NCBI RefSeq assembly: GCF_044547355.1
Contig: NZ_JBIUAG010000009.1
Span: forward strand, 62,001 to 126,000
DNA length: 64,000 nt
DNA from: Kutzneria sp044547355
Lineage (GTDB): Bacteria; Actinomycetota; Actinomycetes; Mycobacteriales; Pseudonocardiaceae
Direction of reading: 5' to 3'
The notes below the pieces were generated by a model, which made no database searches, was not told the origin of the DNA, and worked only from the letters and a program-made list of their open reading frames with translations. Positions 9,143-17,182 of this stretch are shown here, piece by piece. Position 1 is the first letter of the stretch. The number at the start of each line of letters is the position of its first letter. Position numbers and translations under genes: made by a program.

Positions 9143-9614
9143 TGTGCAGCACCAGCTCCGCCATCGTGTACTCGGCGAACGGCCCTTCCGCCGGGCCGCA
9201 TTTGACCGTCAGGTCCACGGTTCGCACCCCGTCGATCCACGCCTTGTAGCCGGCATCGAGCTGGGCCAACGCGGTGGCGGCGTCGCCGGGGTAGTCGTGG
9301 CTGAAGTAGTCCATGGCCGGACCGCCGAAATGCGACGCGACCCGCATGCCGAGGACGCCGACGACGATGTGCCCGATGCGCCAGGCGATGGTGGTCACGG
9401 GGGCGGGGTCGGGCTCGGGATACTCCCAGTCGACGACAAAATCCCCGCTCCCGGCGGCCATGCTCGTCGCGCCGCTCCCCCGCGGCCGCACGTTCCACGC
9501 CCCGGCGACCGGCTCCCACCGGTACTCGGCGTCGGTGAGGCCTTCGAGTCGCGGCCGCAGCTGGTTCTGCCAGTGCCAGTCGGCCTGGTCGATGAGCAGT
9601 TGGTTCCAGTTCAT
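9075..9614 (-). CDS. DinB-superfamily protein
   Basis: The 179-residue protein reads MNWNQLLIDQADWHWQNQLRPRLEGLTDAEYRWEP at its start and has WRIGHIVV in the middle and HINRELLHHGAEISLLRDLY at the end. This is the DinB/DfsB four-helix pattern, in which spaced His residues bind a divalent metal. Actinobacterial members include mycothiol-dependent S-transferases, but many have unknown substrates. The internal Met at 9614 is preferred to the ATG at 9644 because the family begins close to the W-x-W helix. The gene overlaps the convergent carboxylesterase by 68 nt and probably shares a transcript with the hypothetical gene upstream (44-nt gap). Confidence 0.78.
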   Translation of the reverse strand: MNWNQLLIDQADWHWQNQLRPRLEGLTDAEYRWEPVAGAWNVRPRGSGATSMAAGSGDFVVDWEYPEPDPAPVTTIAWRIGHIVVGVLGMRVASHFGGPAMDYFSHDYPGDAATALAQLDAGYKAWIDGVRTVDLTVKCGPAEGPFAEYTMAELVLHINRELLHHGAEISLLRDLYRWR

Positions 9615-9657
9615 GCCCGGGACGCTACGACCAATCGAGGACAACTACTGTCCTCGA

Positions 9658-10290
9658 TCACGACTTCTTGGCGTACTCCAGCAGCGGCCGCATCGCCGAC
9701 ACGTCCACCCCGGCCCCGCGCAGCGCGGCGATGATCTGCGCCGCCCGCCGGTACTCCTGCTCGTCGGCCAGCCGGTATCCGCCGTCGAACTGGTCAGCGG
9801 GCACGGTGGTGGGCCGCAGCCGGACGTTGGTCTGGTCCCGCCACGCCCAGCATTCCACGGCGGTGCCCTTGCCGCTGATCCCCGTGACCCACAGGAACCG
9901 CCCCTCATCCACCCACAACGTGTTCGGCGTGACCGACACGACCGGCGCAGCGGCGGCGGGCGCCGGCGCCCGCCGCGGCACCCGACTCGACGTCCCGGAC
10001 GCCACCACCGGCGGGGCGGACAAACCGGTGAAACCGGCCATCAACGCGTCGTGGTCGGCGGCGGCCCGCAACAGCCCGGCGTAGTCGACGATCGCCCCGG
10101 CCGCCTGGATCTGCTGGATCACGGTGCGGGCCAGGTCGGACGCGGGATGCGGCCCCGCGCCCCGGTCGACCTCGGTCGCCGCGGCGTCCAGGGCGTCGGC
10201 GAGCCGGCGGAAGTCGTCGGCCGCGCGGCGCACCGTCGCCTGCACGGCTCTGCGGTAGGCCGCCAGGTCGGACGGGTTGGCAGTGGTCAT
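9658..10290 (-). CDS. Hypothetical protein with helical N-terminus and basic-Ala-Pro linker
   Basis: I do not recognise this 210-residue protein. Residues 1-100 are predicted mostly helical with regularly spaced Ala/Arg/Asp (AYRRAVQATVRRAADDFRRL); a Pro/Ala/Arg linker follows at about 103-120; residues 121-170 form a compact aromatic-rich segment (WVDEGRFLWVTGISGKGTAVECWAWRD), and the end is helical. There is no signal peptide or membrane segment. It lies upstream of and on the same strand as the DinB-like gene, so the two may be co-expressed, and it is divergent from the cyclase operon. Codon use looks normal for the window, which supports a real gene. Confidence 0.65.
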   Translation of the reverse strand: MTTANPSDLAAYRRAVQATVRRAADDFRRLADALDAAATEVDRGAGPHPASDLARTVIQQIQAAGAIVDYAGLLRAAADHDALMAGFTGLSAPPVVASGTSSRVPRRAPAPAAAAPVVSVTPNTLWVDEGRFLWVTGISGKGTAVECWAWRDQTNVRLRPTTVPADQFDGGYRLADEQEYRRAAQIIAALRGAGVDVSAMRPLLEYAKKS

Positions 10291-10340
10291 GGGTGCAAGG
10301 TTAGGAGAGGATCCGAATGTTCCCAGTCAAGGAGGTTCCC

Positions 10341-11102
10341 ATGCCCGTGCTGGCCGGCCTGCTGTCCGCGTTGCGGACCGGCGCCGTCGAGGTCCTCGAC
10401 CTGACGGCCCCGCTCTCGGCGAGCACACCGGTGTTGACGCTGCCGCCGCCGTTCGCCAACACGGCCAGTTTCCGATTGGAGGAGATCAGCCGCTACGACG
10501 ACCGCGGCCCCCGCTGGTACTGGAACGACATCCACACCGGCGAGCACGTCGGCACGCACGTCGACGCCCCGAACCACTGGCTGTCGGGCCGGGACGGGGC
10601 CAGCGTCGACCAGATTCCGCTGGGCACGTTCGTCGCGCCGGCGGCGGTGCTGGACGCCTCGGCCAAGGTCGCCGAGAATCCGGACTTTCTGCTCGAAGTG
10701 GACGACATCAAGGCCTGGGAGCACGAGCACGGCCCGCTGCCGGACGGCGGCTGGCTGCTGTACCGCACCGGATGGGACGCGCGTTCCGGCGACCAGAACG
10801 ATTTCCTCAACGACACGCACACCCCGGGCGTGTCGGCGGAGTGCGCGCAGTGGCTGGCCGAGTCCGCGATCGCCGGCTTCGGCGTGGAGACCGTCGGCAC
10901 GGACGCGGGCCAGGCCGCCGGCATGGAGCCGATGTTCCCGTGCCACGACCGGATCCTCGGCGCCGGCAAGTGCGGGCTGACGCAACTGCGGAACCTGGCG
11001 CTGCTGCCGCCGACCGGGAGCGTGATCGTGGTGTCGCCGTTGCCGATCGTCGGCGGCTCGGGCAGTCCGGCCCGGGTCTACGCCCTGGTGGAGCGGTCAT
11101 GA
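10341..11102 (+). CDS. Cyclase-family metal-dependent hydrolase (kynurenine formamidase-like)
   Basis: The 253-residue protein carries the cyclase/KynB metal motif HTGEHVGTHVDAPNHW (residues 65-80; His69, His73 and Asp75 are the likely metal ligands) and the downstream GVETVGTDAG segment. Family members hydrolyse amide or lactam bonds, such as N-formylkynurenine and isatin. The start ATG 10341 has a textbook AAGGAGG at 10329-10335; the upstream in-frame ATG at 10317 lacks this. Its stop overlaps the start of the ThDP enzyme (ATGA), so the two are translationally coupled and probably act on one substrate. Tryptophan or indole catabolism is one possibility, but no other kynurenine gene is here. 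Confidence 0.82.
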   Translation: MPVLAGLLSALRTGAVEVLDLTAPLSASTPVLTLPPPFANTASFRLEEISRYDDRGPRWYWNDIHTGEHVGTHVDAPNHWLSGRDGASVDQIPLGTFVAPAAVLDASAKVAENPDFLLEVDDIKAWEHEHGPLPDGGWLLYRTGWDARSGDQNDFLNDTHTPGVSAECAQWLAESAIAGFGVETVGTDAGQAAGMEPMFPCHDRILGAGKCGLTQLRNLALLPPTGSVIVVSPLPIVGGSGSPARVYALVERS

Positions 11103-12712
11103 TCGTCGCCGATGCGGTGGGCCGGGTGCTGGCGCAGCTGGGGGCCGGTCCGGCGTTCGGGGTGGTGGGCAGCGGGAACTTCCACGTCACCAATGCGCTG
11201 CGGGCCGGCGGTGTGCCCTTCCACGCCACCCGGCACGAGGGCTGCGCCGCCACCGCGGCCGACGCCTGCGCCCGCATGGGCAACCGGGTCGGGATCGTCA
11301 CCACGCACCAGGGTTGCGGCCTGACCAACGCCGTCACCGGCATCGGCGAGGCGGCCAAGAGCCGGACGCCGCTGCTCGTGCTCACCGCGGACACGCCGGA
11401 CTCCGATCCCCTCAACAACTTCCGCATCGACCAGGACGCACTCGTCCGCGCGGTCGGCGCGATCCCCGAGCGGGTGCACAGCCCGGAGACGGCCGTCGCC
11501 GACACGGTCCGCGCCTACCGGACAGCGCTGCTCGAACGCCGCACGGTGGTGCTCAACCTGCCGCTTGACGTCCAGGCGATGCCGGTCCCCGCCTTCGAAC
11601 CCGTTGCGACACCGGAACTTCCGACCGCCTCGACGCCCGATGTCACGGCATTGACCGCCCTCGTCGCCGACGCCGAACGACCGGTGTTCATCGCCGGCCG
11701 GGGCGCTCGCGGGGCCGCGGCCGAACTGGCCGATCTGGCCGCGACCGCCGGCGCGCTGCTGGCCACCTCGGCCGTCGCCAATGGACTGTTCCACGATCAT
11801 CCTTGGTCCCTGGGCATTTCCGGCGGCTTCTCCTCCCCGCTGACCGCCGAGCTCATCCGGGGCGCGGACCTGGTCGTCGGCTGGGGCTGCGCCCTCAACC
11901 GCTGGACGACCCGGCACGGCCGGCTGCTCGGCCCCGACGCCCGGCTGGCCCAGGTCGACCTGGACGAGGCCGCGTTGGGCGCACACCGGAAGATCGACGT
12001 CGGTGTCATCGGCGACGCCGCGGTCACGGCCCGGGCCGTGCAGGCCGGTCTCGGCCGGAAAACCGGCTACCGCTCCCCCGAACTCCGGGAACGCATCGCC
12101 GCCCGCGCCCGCTGGTCGGCCGCCGACTTCACCGACGAGTCCACCGCCGACCAGATCGACCCGCGCACGCTTTCCCTTGAGCTGGACCGGATTCTGCCGG
12201 CCGAGCGGATCGTCGCCGTGGACTCCGGCAACTTCATGGGCTATCCCAGCGCCTACCTGGGCGTGCCCGACGAGTTCGGGTTCTGCTTCACCCAGGCGTT
12301 CCAGTCCATCGGCCTCGGCCTGGCCACGGCCATCGGCGCCGCCGTCGCCCAGCCGGGCCGGCTGCCGGTGGCTGCGCTCGGCGACGGCGGCTTCCACATG
12401 GCCGCCGGCGAGCTGGAAACGGCCGTGCGCCTGGGTTTGCCGCTGGTGGTGGTCGTCTACAACGACGCCGCCTACGGCGCGGAGGTGCACCACTTCGACG
12501 GCGACCACGCCACGGTTCGCTTCCCTCCCACCGACATCGCCGCCATCGCCCGCGGATTCGGCTGCACGGGGCTGACCGTGCGGACGGTCGCCGACCTCAA
12601 ACCCGTGCGCGACTGGCTCGACGGGCCGAGGGACGCGCCGCTGGTGATCGACGCGAAGATCACCGACGACGGCGGCTCATGGTGGCTGGCCGAGGCTTTC
12701 CACGGCCACTGA
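11099..12712 (+). CDS. Thiamine diphosphate-dependent enzyme (acetolactate synthase/decarboxylase-like)
   Basis: The 537-residue protein has the three-domain ThDP fold: PYR domain with the activating Glu47 (RHEGCAATAADACAR), a central domain around 190-330, and a PP domain with GDGGFHMAAGE from 428 and VVYNDAAYG as the second half of the ThDP/Mg motif (ND rather than NN). The length matches benzoylformate or sulfopyruvate decarboxylases and acetolactate synthase catalytic subunits. No FAD-specific feature is obvious, so a 2-oxoacid decarboxylase or lyase is as likely as a synthase. It is coupled to the cyclase gene by a 4-nt overlap. Confidence 0.85.
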   Translation: MIVADAVGRVLAQLGAGPAFGVVGSGNFHVTNALRAGGVPFHATRHEGCAATAADACARMGNRVGIVTTHQGCGLTNAVTGIGEAAKSRTPLLVLTADTPDSDPLNNFRIDQDALVRAVGAIPERVHSPETAVADTVRAYRTALLERRTVVLNLPLDVQAMPVPAFEPVATPELPTASTPDVTALTALVADAERPVFIAGRGARGAAAELADLAATAGALLATSAVANGLFHDHPWSLGISGGFSSPLTAELIRGADLVVGWGCALNRWTTRHGRLLGPDARLAQVDLDEAALGAHRKIDVGVIGDAAVTARAVQAGLGRKTGYRSPELRERIAARARWSAADFTDESTADQIDPRTLSLELDRILPAERIVAVDSGNFMGYPSAYLGVPDEFGFCFTQAFQSIGLGLATAIGAAVAQPGRLPVAALGDGGFHMAAGELETAVRLGLPLVVVVYNDAAYGAEVHHFDGDHATVRFPPTDIAAIARGFGCTGLTVRTVADLKPVRDWLDGPRDAPLVIDAKITDDGGSWWLAEAFHGH

Positions 12713-12828
12713 CCAGCTTCGGCGCGACACGGCCGGCGATCGAGCCCGTCCCCACCACCGGCCCGTTCACCATGCGCGAAATCCCGCCACACCGGAATAC
12801 CTCGCCGGGGCCGGCACTTGACCGAGGT

Positions 12829-13509
12829 ATGGCGACTCTTGGACTGATCGGCAGTGGCAACATCGGCGGCGCGTTGGCCCGGCTGGCCGTGGACGCCGGC
12901 CTGGACGTGGTGCTGAGCAACTCGCGCGGCCCGGAGACCCTCGCGGACCTGGTCGCCGACCTCGGCCCGCTGGCCAGGGCGGGCACGGCCGAGCAGGCCG
13001 CGGCGGCCGGCGACTGGGTGGTGGTGACCATTCCGCTGCGGGCCGTCGACCAGGTGCCGGTGGCCCCGCTGGCCGGCAAGACGGTGATCGACACCGGCAA
13101 CTACTACCCGGACCGCGACGGCGACATCCCGGCGCTCAAGGAGGGCGCGAGCACGGACTCCCAGCTGCTCCAGGCCCATCTGCCCGAGGCCAACGTGGTC
13201 AAGGCGTTCAACAACATCTACTTCGAGCACCTGGCCGCCCTCGGCCGTCCGAAGGGCGCGTCCGACCGGAGCGCCCTGCCGATCGCCGGCGACGACCAGG
13301 CCGCCGTCGCCCACGCCGCCGAACTGCTGGACCTGCTCGGCTACGACGCCGTCGCCTACGGCACGCTCGCCGACAGCTGGCGCTCCCAGCCCGGCACCCC
13401 CGTGTACGGCCCGCCGTACTCCGGCGGCTCCACGGATCTCGCCACCGCGAAGGCCACCCCGGCCTCCACCGAGGTGATCCGGGCCGCGCTGGACGCCGCC
13501 ACCCGCTGA
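12829..13509 (+). CDS. NADPH-dependent oxidoreductase, F420 reductase/ProC-like Rossmann protein
   Basis: This 226-residue protein starts MATLGLIGSGNIGGALARLAV, the GxGxxG dinucleotide fold of the NADP oxidoreductase coenzyme-F420-dependent family, followed by SNSRGP (the NADP 2'-phosphate contact region), IPLRAVD and DTGNYYPDRDG. Members either reduce F420 with NADPH or reduce other substrates. ATG 12829 was chosen because the fold starts at residue 3; the longer in-frame reading begins inside the ThDP gene. It follows the ThDP gene by 116 nt on the same strand and may be in the same transcript. Confidence 0.8.
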   Translation: MATLGLIGSGNIGGALARLAVDAGLDVVLSNSRGPETLADLVADLGPLARAGTAEQAAAAGDWVVVTIPLRAVDQVPVAPLAGKTVIDTGNYYPDRDGDIPALKEGASTDSQLLQAHLPEANVVKAFNNIYFEHLAALGRPKGASDRSALPIAGDDQAAVAHAAELLDLLGYDAVAYGTLADSWRSQPGTPVYGPPYSGGSTDLATAKATPASTEVIRAALDAATR

Positions 13510-13761
13510 ATCCGAGCCGCCGTCACCGGCCAGGCCGGCGAGGAACGCGACCGCACTCGCGACCTCGTCGGCCCGCGCGTGTGCCGTCCTTTGTGGATGC
13601 TCGACTCACCCGAACGGCCGAGCCCGGCCTTCGTGGGGGAAACCCCCACCGCTGGTCCGCGACCATGGCGACCGGGCCGCTCCCGATGCTTGGCTGATCA
13701 CAGTCGGCGCGGGAGGTCGGGGTCGTACGCGGGCGATGGCCCACAGGGAGGAAAGCGGATC

Positions 13762-14388
13762 ATGGGAGTCAGGGTCACGGTGGCGACCTACGCGGAAGAC
13801 CCGGTGCTGCGGGCCGGGATCGCCCACCAGCTCCGGCCGCGGCCGGAGGTGGAGCTGGTGGCCCCGGGCGAGGAGAACCGGGCCGCGGTGACGCTCGTGG
13901 TGGTCGACCAGATCGGCGACGACACGGTGCGGCTGCTGCGCAGGTTGCGGCACGGCAAGGCATCCCGGACGGCGCTGGTGGTCGGCCGGTTCGAGCCGCC
14001 GGCGCTGCGCACGGCCATCGAGTGCGGGGTGGCGGCGGTGATCCGCCGCGCCGAGGCCACCGGGGACCGGCTGGTGTCGGTGATCACCGCGGTGTCGAAG
14101 GGCGAGGGCGTGCTGCCCGGCGACGTGCTCGGGCAGCTGCTGGATCACGTCGGGCAGCTGTCCCGGTCGTCGCTGGATCCGGGCGGCGTCGCGCTGTCGA
14201 CGCTGTCGGCGCGCGAGACCGACGTGCTGCGGCTGGTGTCGGAAGGCTTTGACACCAACGAGATCGCCGGCAAGCTGTCGTACTCCGAGCGCACCATCAA
14301 GAATGTGCTCTCGGAGATCAACGCGCGGCTGCGGCTGCGCAACCGGGCGCACGCCGTGGGGTACGCGATGCGCAGCGGCCTGCTCTGA
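13762..14388 (+). CDS. LuxR/NarL-type orphan regulator
   Basis: The 208-residue protein resembles a NarL response regulator. Its N-terminal alpha/beta domain (about 1-125) includes VTLVVVDQIGDD, in which the Asp could be a phospho-acceptor, but the paired N-terminal acidic residues are weak. The C-terminal GerE/LuxR helix-turn-helix spans about 140-205 (LSARETDVLRLVSEGF, YSERTIKNVLSEINARL). No sensor kinase is adjacent. It is a paralogue of the regulator at 6590-7252, though that one lacks the Asp. GGGAGG lies about 10 nt before the ATG. It directly precedes the LAL regulator at 14507 and may be co-transcribed with it. Confidence 0.83.
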   Translation: MGVRVTVATYAEDPVLRAGIAHQLRPRPEVELVAPGEENRAAVTLVVVDQIGDDTVRLLRRLRHGKASRTALVVGRFEPPALRTAIECGVAAVIRRAEATGDRLVSVITAVSKGEGVLPGDVLGQLLDHVGQLSRSSLDPGGVALSTLSARETDVLRLVSEGFDTNEIAGKLSYSERTIKNVLSEINARLRLRNRAHAVGYAMRSGLL

Positions 14389-14506
14389 GCGTGCCCGATC
14401 CACCGGCCGCCCGTGCCGACCGGCGTCAGCGACGTGGCCATACTGGACGGGTGAACCGTTCGTGGCCGAACACGCACGTGTCGTCTTCCTCGGGCCGGCG
14501 GCACTG

Positions 14507-17182
14507 ATGCCGACACCCCGATCAGACGGGCCACGGCTGGTCGGTCGCGACGAGGCGCTGGCCGAGGTGCTCGCGTCGACCGCGCCGATCACGCTCGTCA
14601 CCGGCCCGGCCGGCATCGGCCGCAGCGCGCTGCTGGCGGCGGCGCGCGCCGAGCTGCTCAGGCGCAACGTCACGGTCGTCGACTTCCGGCTCACCGAGCC
14701 CGAACACGCCCAGCCCCGGGCCGGTCTGCTGCGGCTGGGCAACGAACTGCTGGGCCTGCGCCGGCAGTGGCTGCCCGCCGCCAACGCCGACACCCGGCCG
14801 GTGCTGGCCAAGGCCCAGCTGGCCCAGCTGCTGCTCGCGCTGGCCGGCGCCGGCCGCCCGCTGGCCGTGCTGATCGACGATACCCAGTGGCTCGACCCGC
14901 AGTCGCTGGAGACGGTGCTGGCCGTCGCCGAGTCGATGCCCGAGACCGGGATCCGCGTGGTCTGCGCCCACCGCACGCCGACGACCGTCCAGGCCTCCTT
15001 CCCCGAGGTGCGGCTGCGTCCCTTGCGCCGCAAGGAAACCGAGCTGCTGCTGACCCGCACGTTGCAGGCGCTGCCGTCACGAGACCTGCGCGCCGCCGTG
15101 CACCGGGACTGCCGTGGCATTCCCGCCCTCGTGCTCGCGGCGGTGGCCGGGCACCGCGGCTCCGGGGCGTTGAGGATCATCGACCAGCACGCCTATCTGG
15201 TGCCGCCCGACCAGTCCCCGGTGCTGCCGGCCGACAGCCCCGTGCTGCGCCAGTTCCAGCGGGACGACCCGCTGGTGTGGGAGATCGGCAAGGCCCTTGC
15301 CGTGTTCCACCCGCTCGGCGACGCCGCCGTCGGGCTGGTCGCCGAGGCGATCGAGGCCGACGAACAGCAGGTGCTGGCCGTGCTCACCGCGCTGCGGGCG
15401 GAGGGGTTGCTGCTCGAAGGCCCCTGGCGGTTCCGCGCTCCCCTGCTGGCGGCGGCGCTGCTGTCGTGCCTCGGCCCGTACGACGCGCGCAGCCTGTCGG
15501 CGCTGGCCGTGACGGCGATCTGGCAGGGCAGTGCGCACAGTCCCGATCACCGCTACCGGCTGGACCGCCTCGTCTCCGCCGGCCGGCTGGTCGACCCGGC
15601 GCGGGCGGCCGAGGAGCTGCTGGACGGCGGCAGCACGCATCTGGTCACCGAGCCCGCGGCGTCCGTCCGCTGGCTGGGGGCGGCCGCCGAGCGCAGCACC
15701 GATCCCGACCAGCGCGCGCAGGCGACGTACCGGCAGGCGGCGGGCTGCACGATTGCCGGCGATTCGGCCGGCGCGGTGGCCAACGCCCGGATCGCGCTGA
15801 CCCGCGACGTGGACCACCATCCGACCGGGGCGCTGCTGGAACTGACCATCATCGAACTGGTCGGCCTGCAACTCAGCGTCGGCCAGGAGCCGCTGCGGGA
15901 GTTCGCCGAGACCGGCTGGCGCTCGGCCCCGGGCGGCGAGACGAACCAGCTGGTGGCCCGGGCCGCCGCGCTGGCCCTGCTGGACCGGTCGGCCGAGGCC
16001 CACGACCTGTTGTCCGCCTTCCGGTCCGACTGGCTGTCGACCGGCGCGACGACGGCGTCGATGGGGCTGATGCTCAGCTCCGGCGCCGGGCTTCTGGGGC
16101 GCTGGGCGGACTTCGAGCTCGACTGCAAACACGCGCCGCGGCTGGCCCTGTGGCAGGAGCCGCGGCACAAGGTCCTCGTGGCGGCGACGTGGAACTGGGT
16201 GTGGCTGCTGTACGGCGAACTCGGCACCGCCCGCCGGGTGCTGGCCGAGAACGGCCTGACCACGGGCCAGCTCAATCCGCTGAACCGGATGACCCACGCC
16301 AGCCTGTCCGGCCGCTGGGACGAGGCGCTGGAGCTGGGCCGGCCGGCGCTGGCCGGCCCGGACACGACCACCACCACCGGGGCCCGGGTCGCCGCCCACC
16401 AGCACCTGACCGGCATCCTCATCGCCCGCGGCCTGCCCAACCGGGCCCGCCGGATGCTGGCCATGGCCCGGGCCGAGCCGGCGTCGCTGGAGCACCTGCT
16501 GGCCGGGCCGGACGCGGATCTGGCCCGCCTGCTCGGCGATCCGGCGCGGGCCCGGCAGGTGCTGACCGACGGCATCGAGTACGCCGCCCGGCACCAGCTG
16601 GTCGTCGGCGTGGACGAGCTGCGCTGGCGGCTGATCGAGCTCGACCTGTCCGTCGGGGCCACCGACGCGGCCCGGCGTTGCCTGCTGGACCTCGTGCACG
16701 ACGCCGAGCTCGCCGGCACCGGCCGCGCCCGCCGCAACCTGCTGATGGGCCGCATCGCGGTGCTGCGGGACGTCGACGCGGCCGCCGAGGCCATGCGGCT
16801 GGCCCGGCGGCGGGACCAGCTGCCCGAGCTCGCCGGCACGCTCTCCGTGGTCTGCGGTTACGGCCTCGGCGACCGGAACCTGCTGCTGGAGGCGTACGAG
16901 CTGTACGGGGAACTCGGCGCGTTGGTGCCGCGCGCGCTGCTGCGCACGCTCATGCGGGCCCAGCGGGTGACCGTGCCCGGGCGCCAGGAGACCGTGCTGG
17001 AGAACGAGCGGCTGCTGGCCCGCCTGGTGGCCGAGGGGCTGACCAACCGCGAGGTCGCGTCCCTGCTGGAGACCACCGAGAAGAGCGTGGAGGGCCGGCT
17101 CAGCCGCCTGTTCCAGCGCATCGGCTACCAGTCCCGGGCCGAGCTCGCCAACGCTCAGCTGACCGGCGAGCTCGACTGCTAA
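14507..17182 (+). CDS. LAL-type LuxR regulator with ATPase domain (Walker A Lys replaced by Arg)
   Basis: The 891-residue protein has the LAL layout: N-terminal AAA/NTPase domain (LVGRDEAL, then P-loop-like GPAGIGRSALL at 33-43, LAVLIDDTQWLDP as Walker B), a long TPR-like helical region, and a C-terminal LuxR helix-turn-helix (about 830-885: LVAEGLTNREVASLLETTEKSVEGRLSRLF, given in part). The invariant P-loop Lys is Arg39, which usually weakens ATP hydrolysis. LAL proteins activate metabolite or catabolic operons. The start is uncertain: ATG 14507 fits the family, but GTG 14462 is also in frame. It ends 4 nt into the convergent LAL gene at 17179. Confidence 0.85.
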   Translation: MPTPRSDGPRLVGRDEALAEVLASTAPITLVTGPAGIGRSALLAAARAELLRRNVTVVDFRLTEPEHAQPRAGLLRLGNELLGLRRQWLPAANADTRPVLAKAQLAQLLLALAGAGRPLAVLIDDTQWLDPQSLETVLAVAESMPETGIRVVCAHRTPTTVQASFPEVRLRPLRRKETELLLTRTLQALPSRDLRAAVHRDCRGIPALVLAAVAGHRGSGALRIIDQHAYLVPPDQSPVLPADSPVLRQFQRDDPLVWEIGKALAVFHPLGDAAVGLVAEAIEADEQQVLAVLTALRAEGLLLEGPWRFRAPLLAAALLSCLGPYDARSLSALAVTAIWQGSAHSPDHRYRLDRLVSAGRLVDPARAAEELLDGGSTHLVTEPAASVRWLGAAAERSTDPDQRAQATYRQAAGCTIAGDSAGAVANARIALTRDVDHHPTGALLELTIIELVGLQLSVGQEPLREFAETGWRSAPGGETNQLVARAAALALLDRSAEAHDLLSAFRSDWLSTGATTASMGLMLSSGAGLLGRWADFELDCKHAPRLALWQEPRHKVLVAATWNWVWLLYGELGTARRVLAENGLTTGQLNPLNRMTHASLSGRWDEALELGRPALAGPDTTTTTGARVAAHQHLTGILIARGLPNRARRMLAMARAEPASLEHLLAGPDADLARLLGDPARARQVLTDGIEYAARHQLVVGVDELRWRLIELDLSVGATDAARRCLLDLVHDAELAGTGRARRNLLMGRIAVLRDVDAAAEAMRLARRRDQLPELAGTLSVVCGYGLGDRNLLLEAYELYGELGALVPRALLRTLMRAQRVTVPGRQETVLENERLLARLVAEGLTNREVASLLETTEKSVEGRLSRLFQRIGYQSRAELANAQLTGELDC

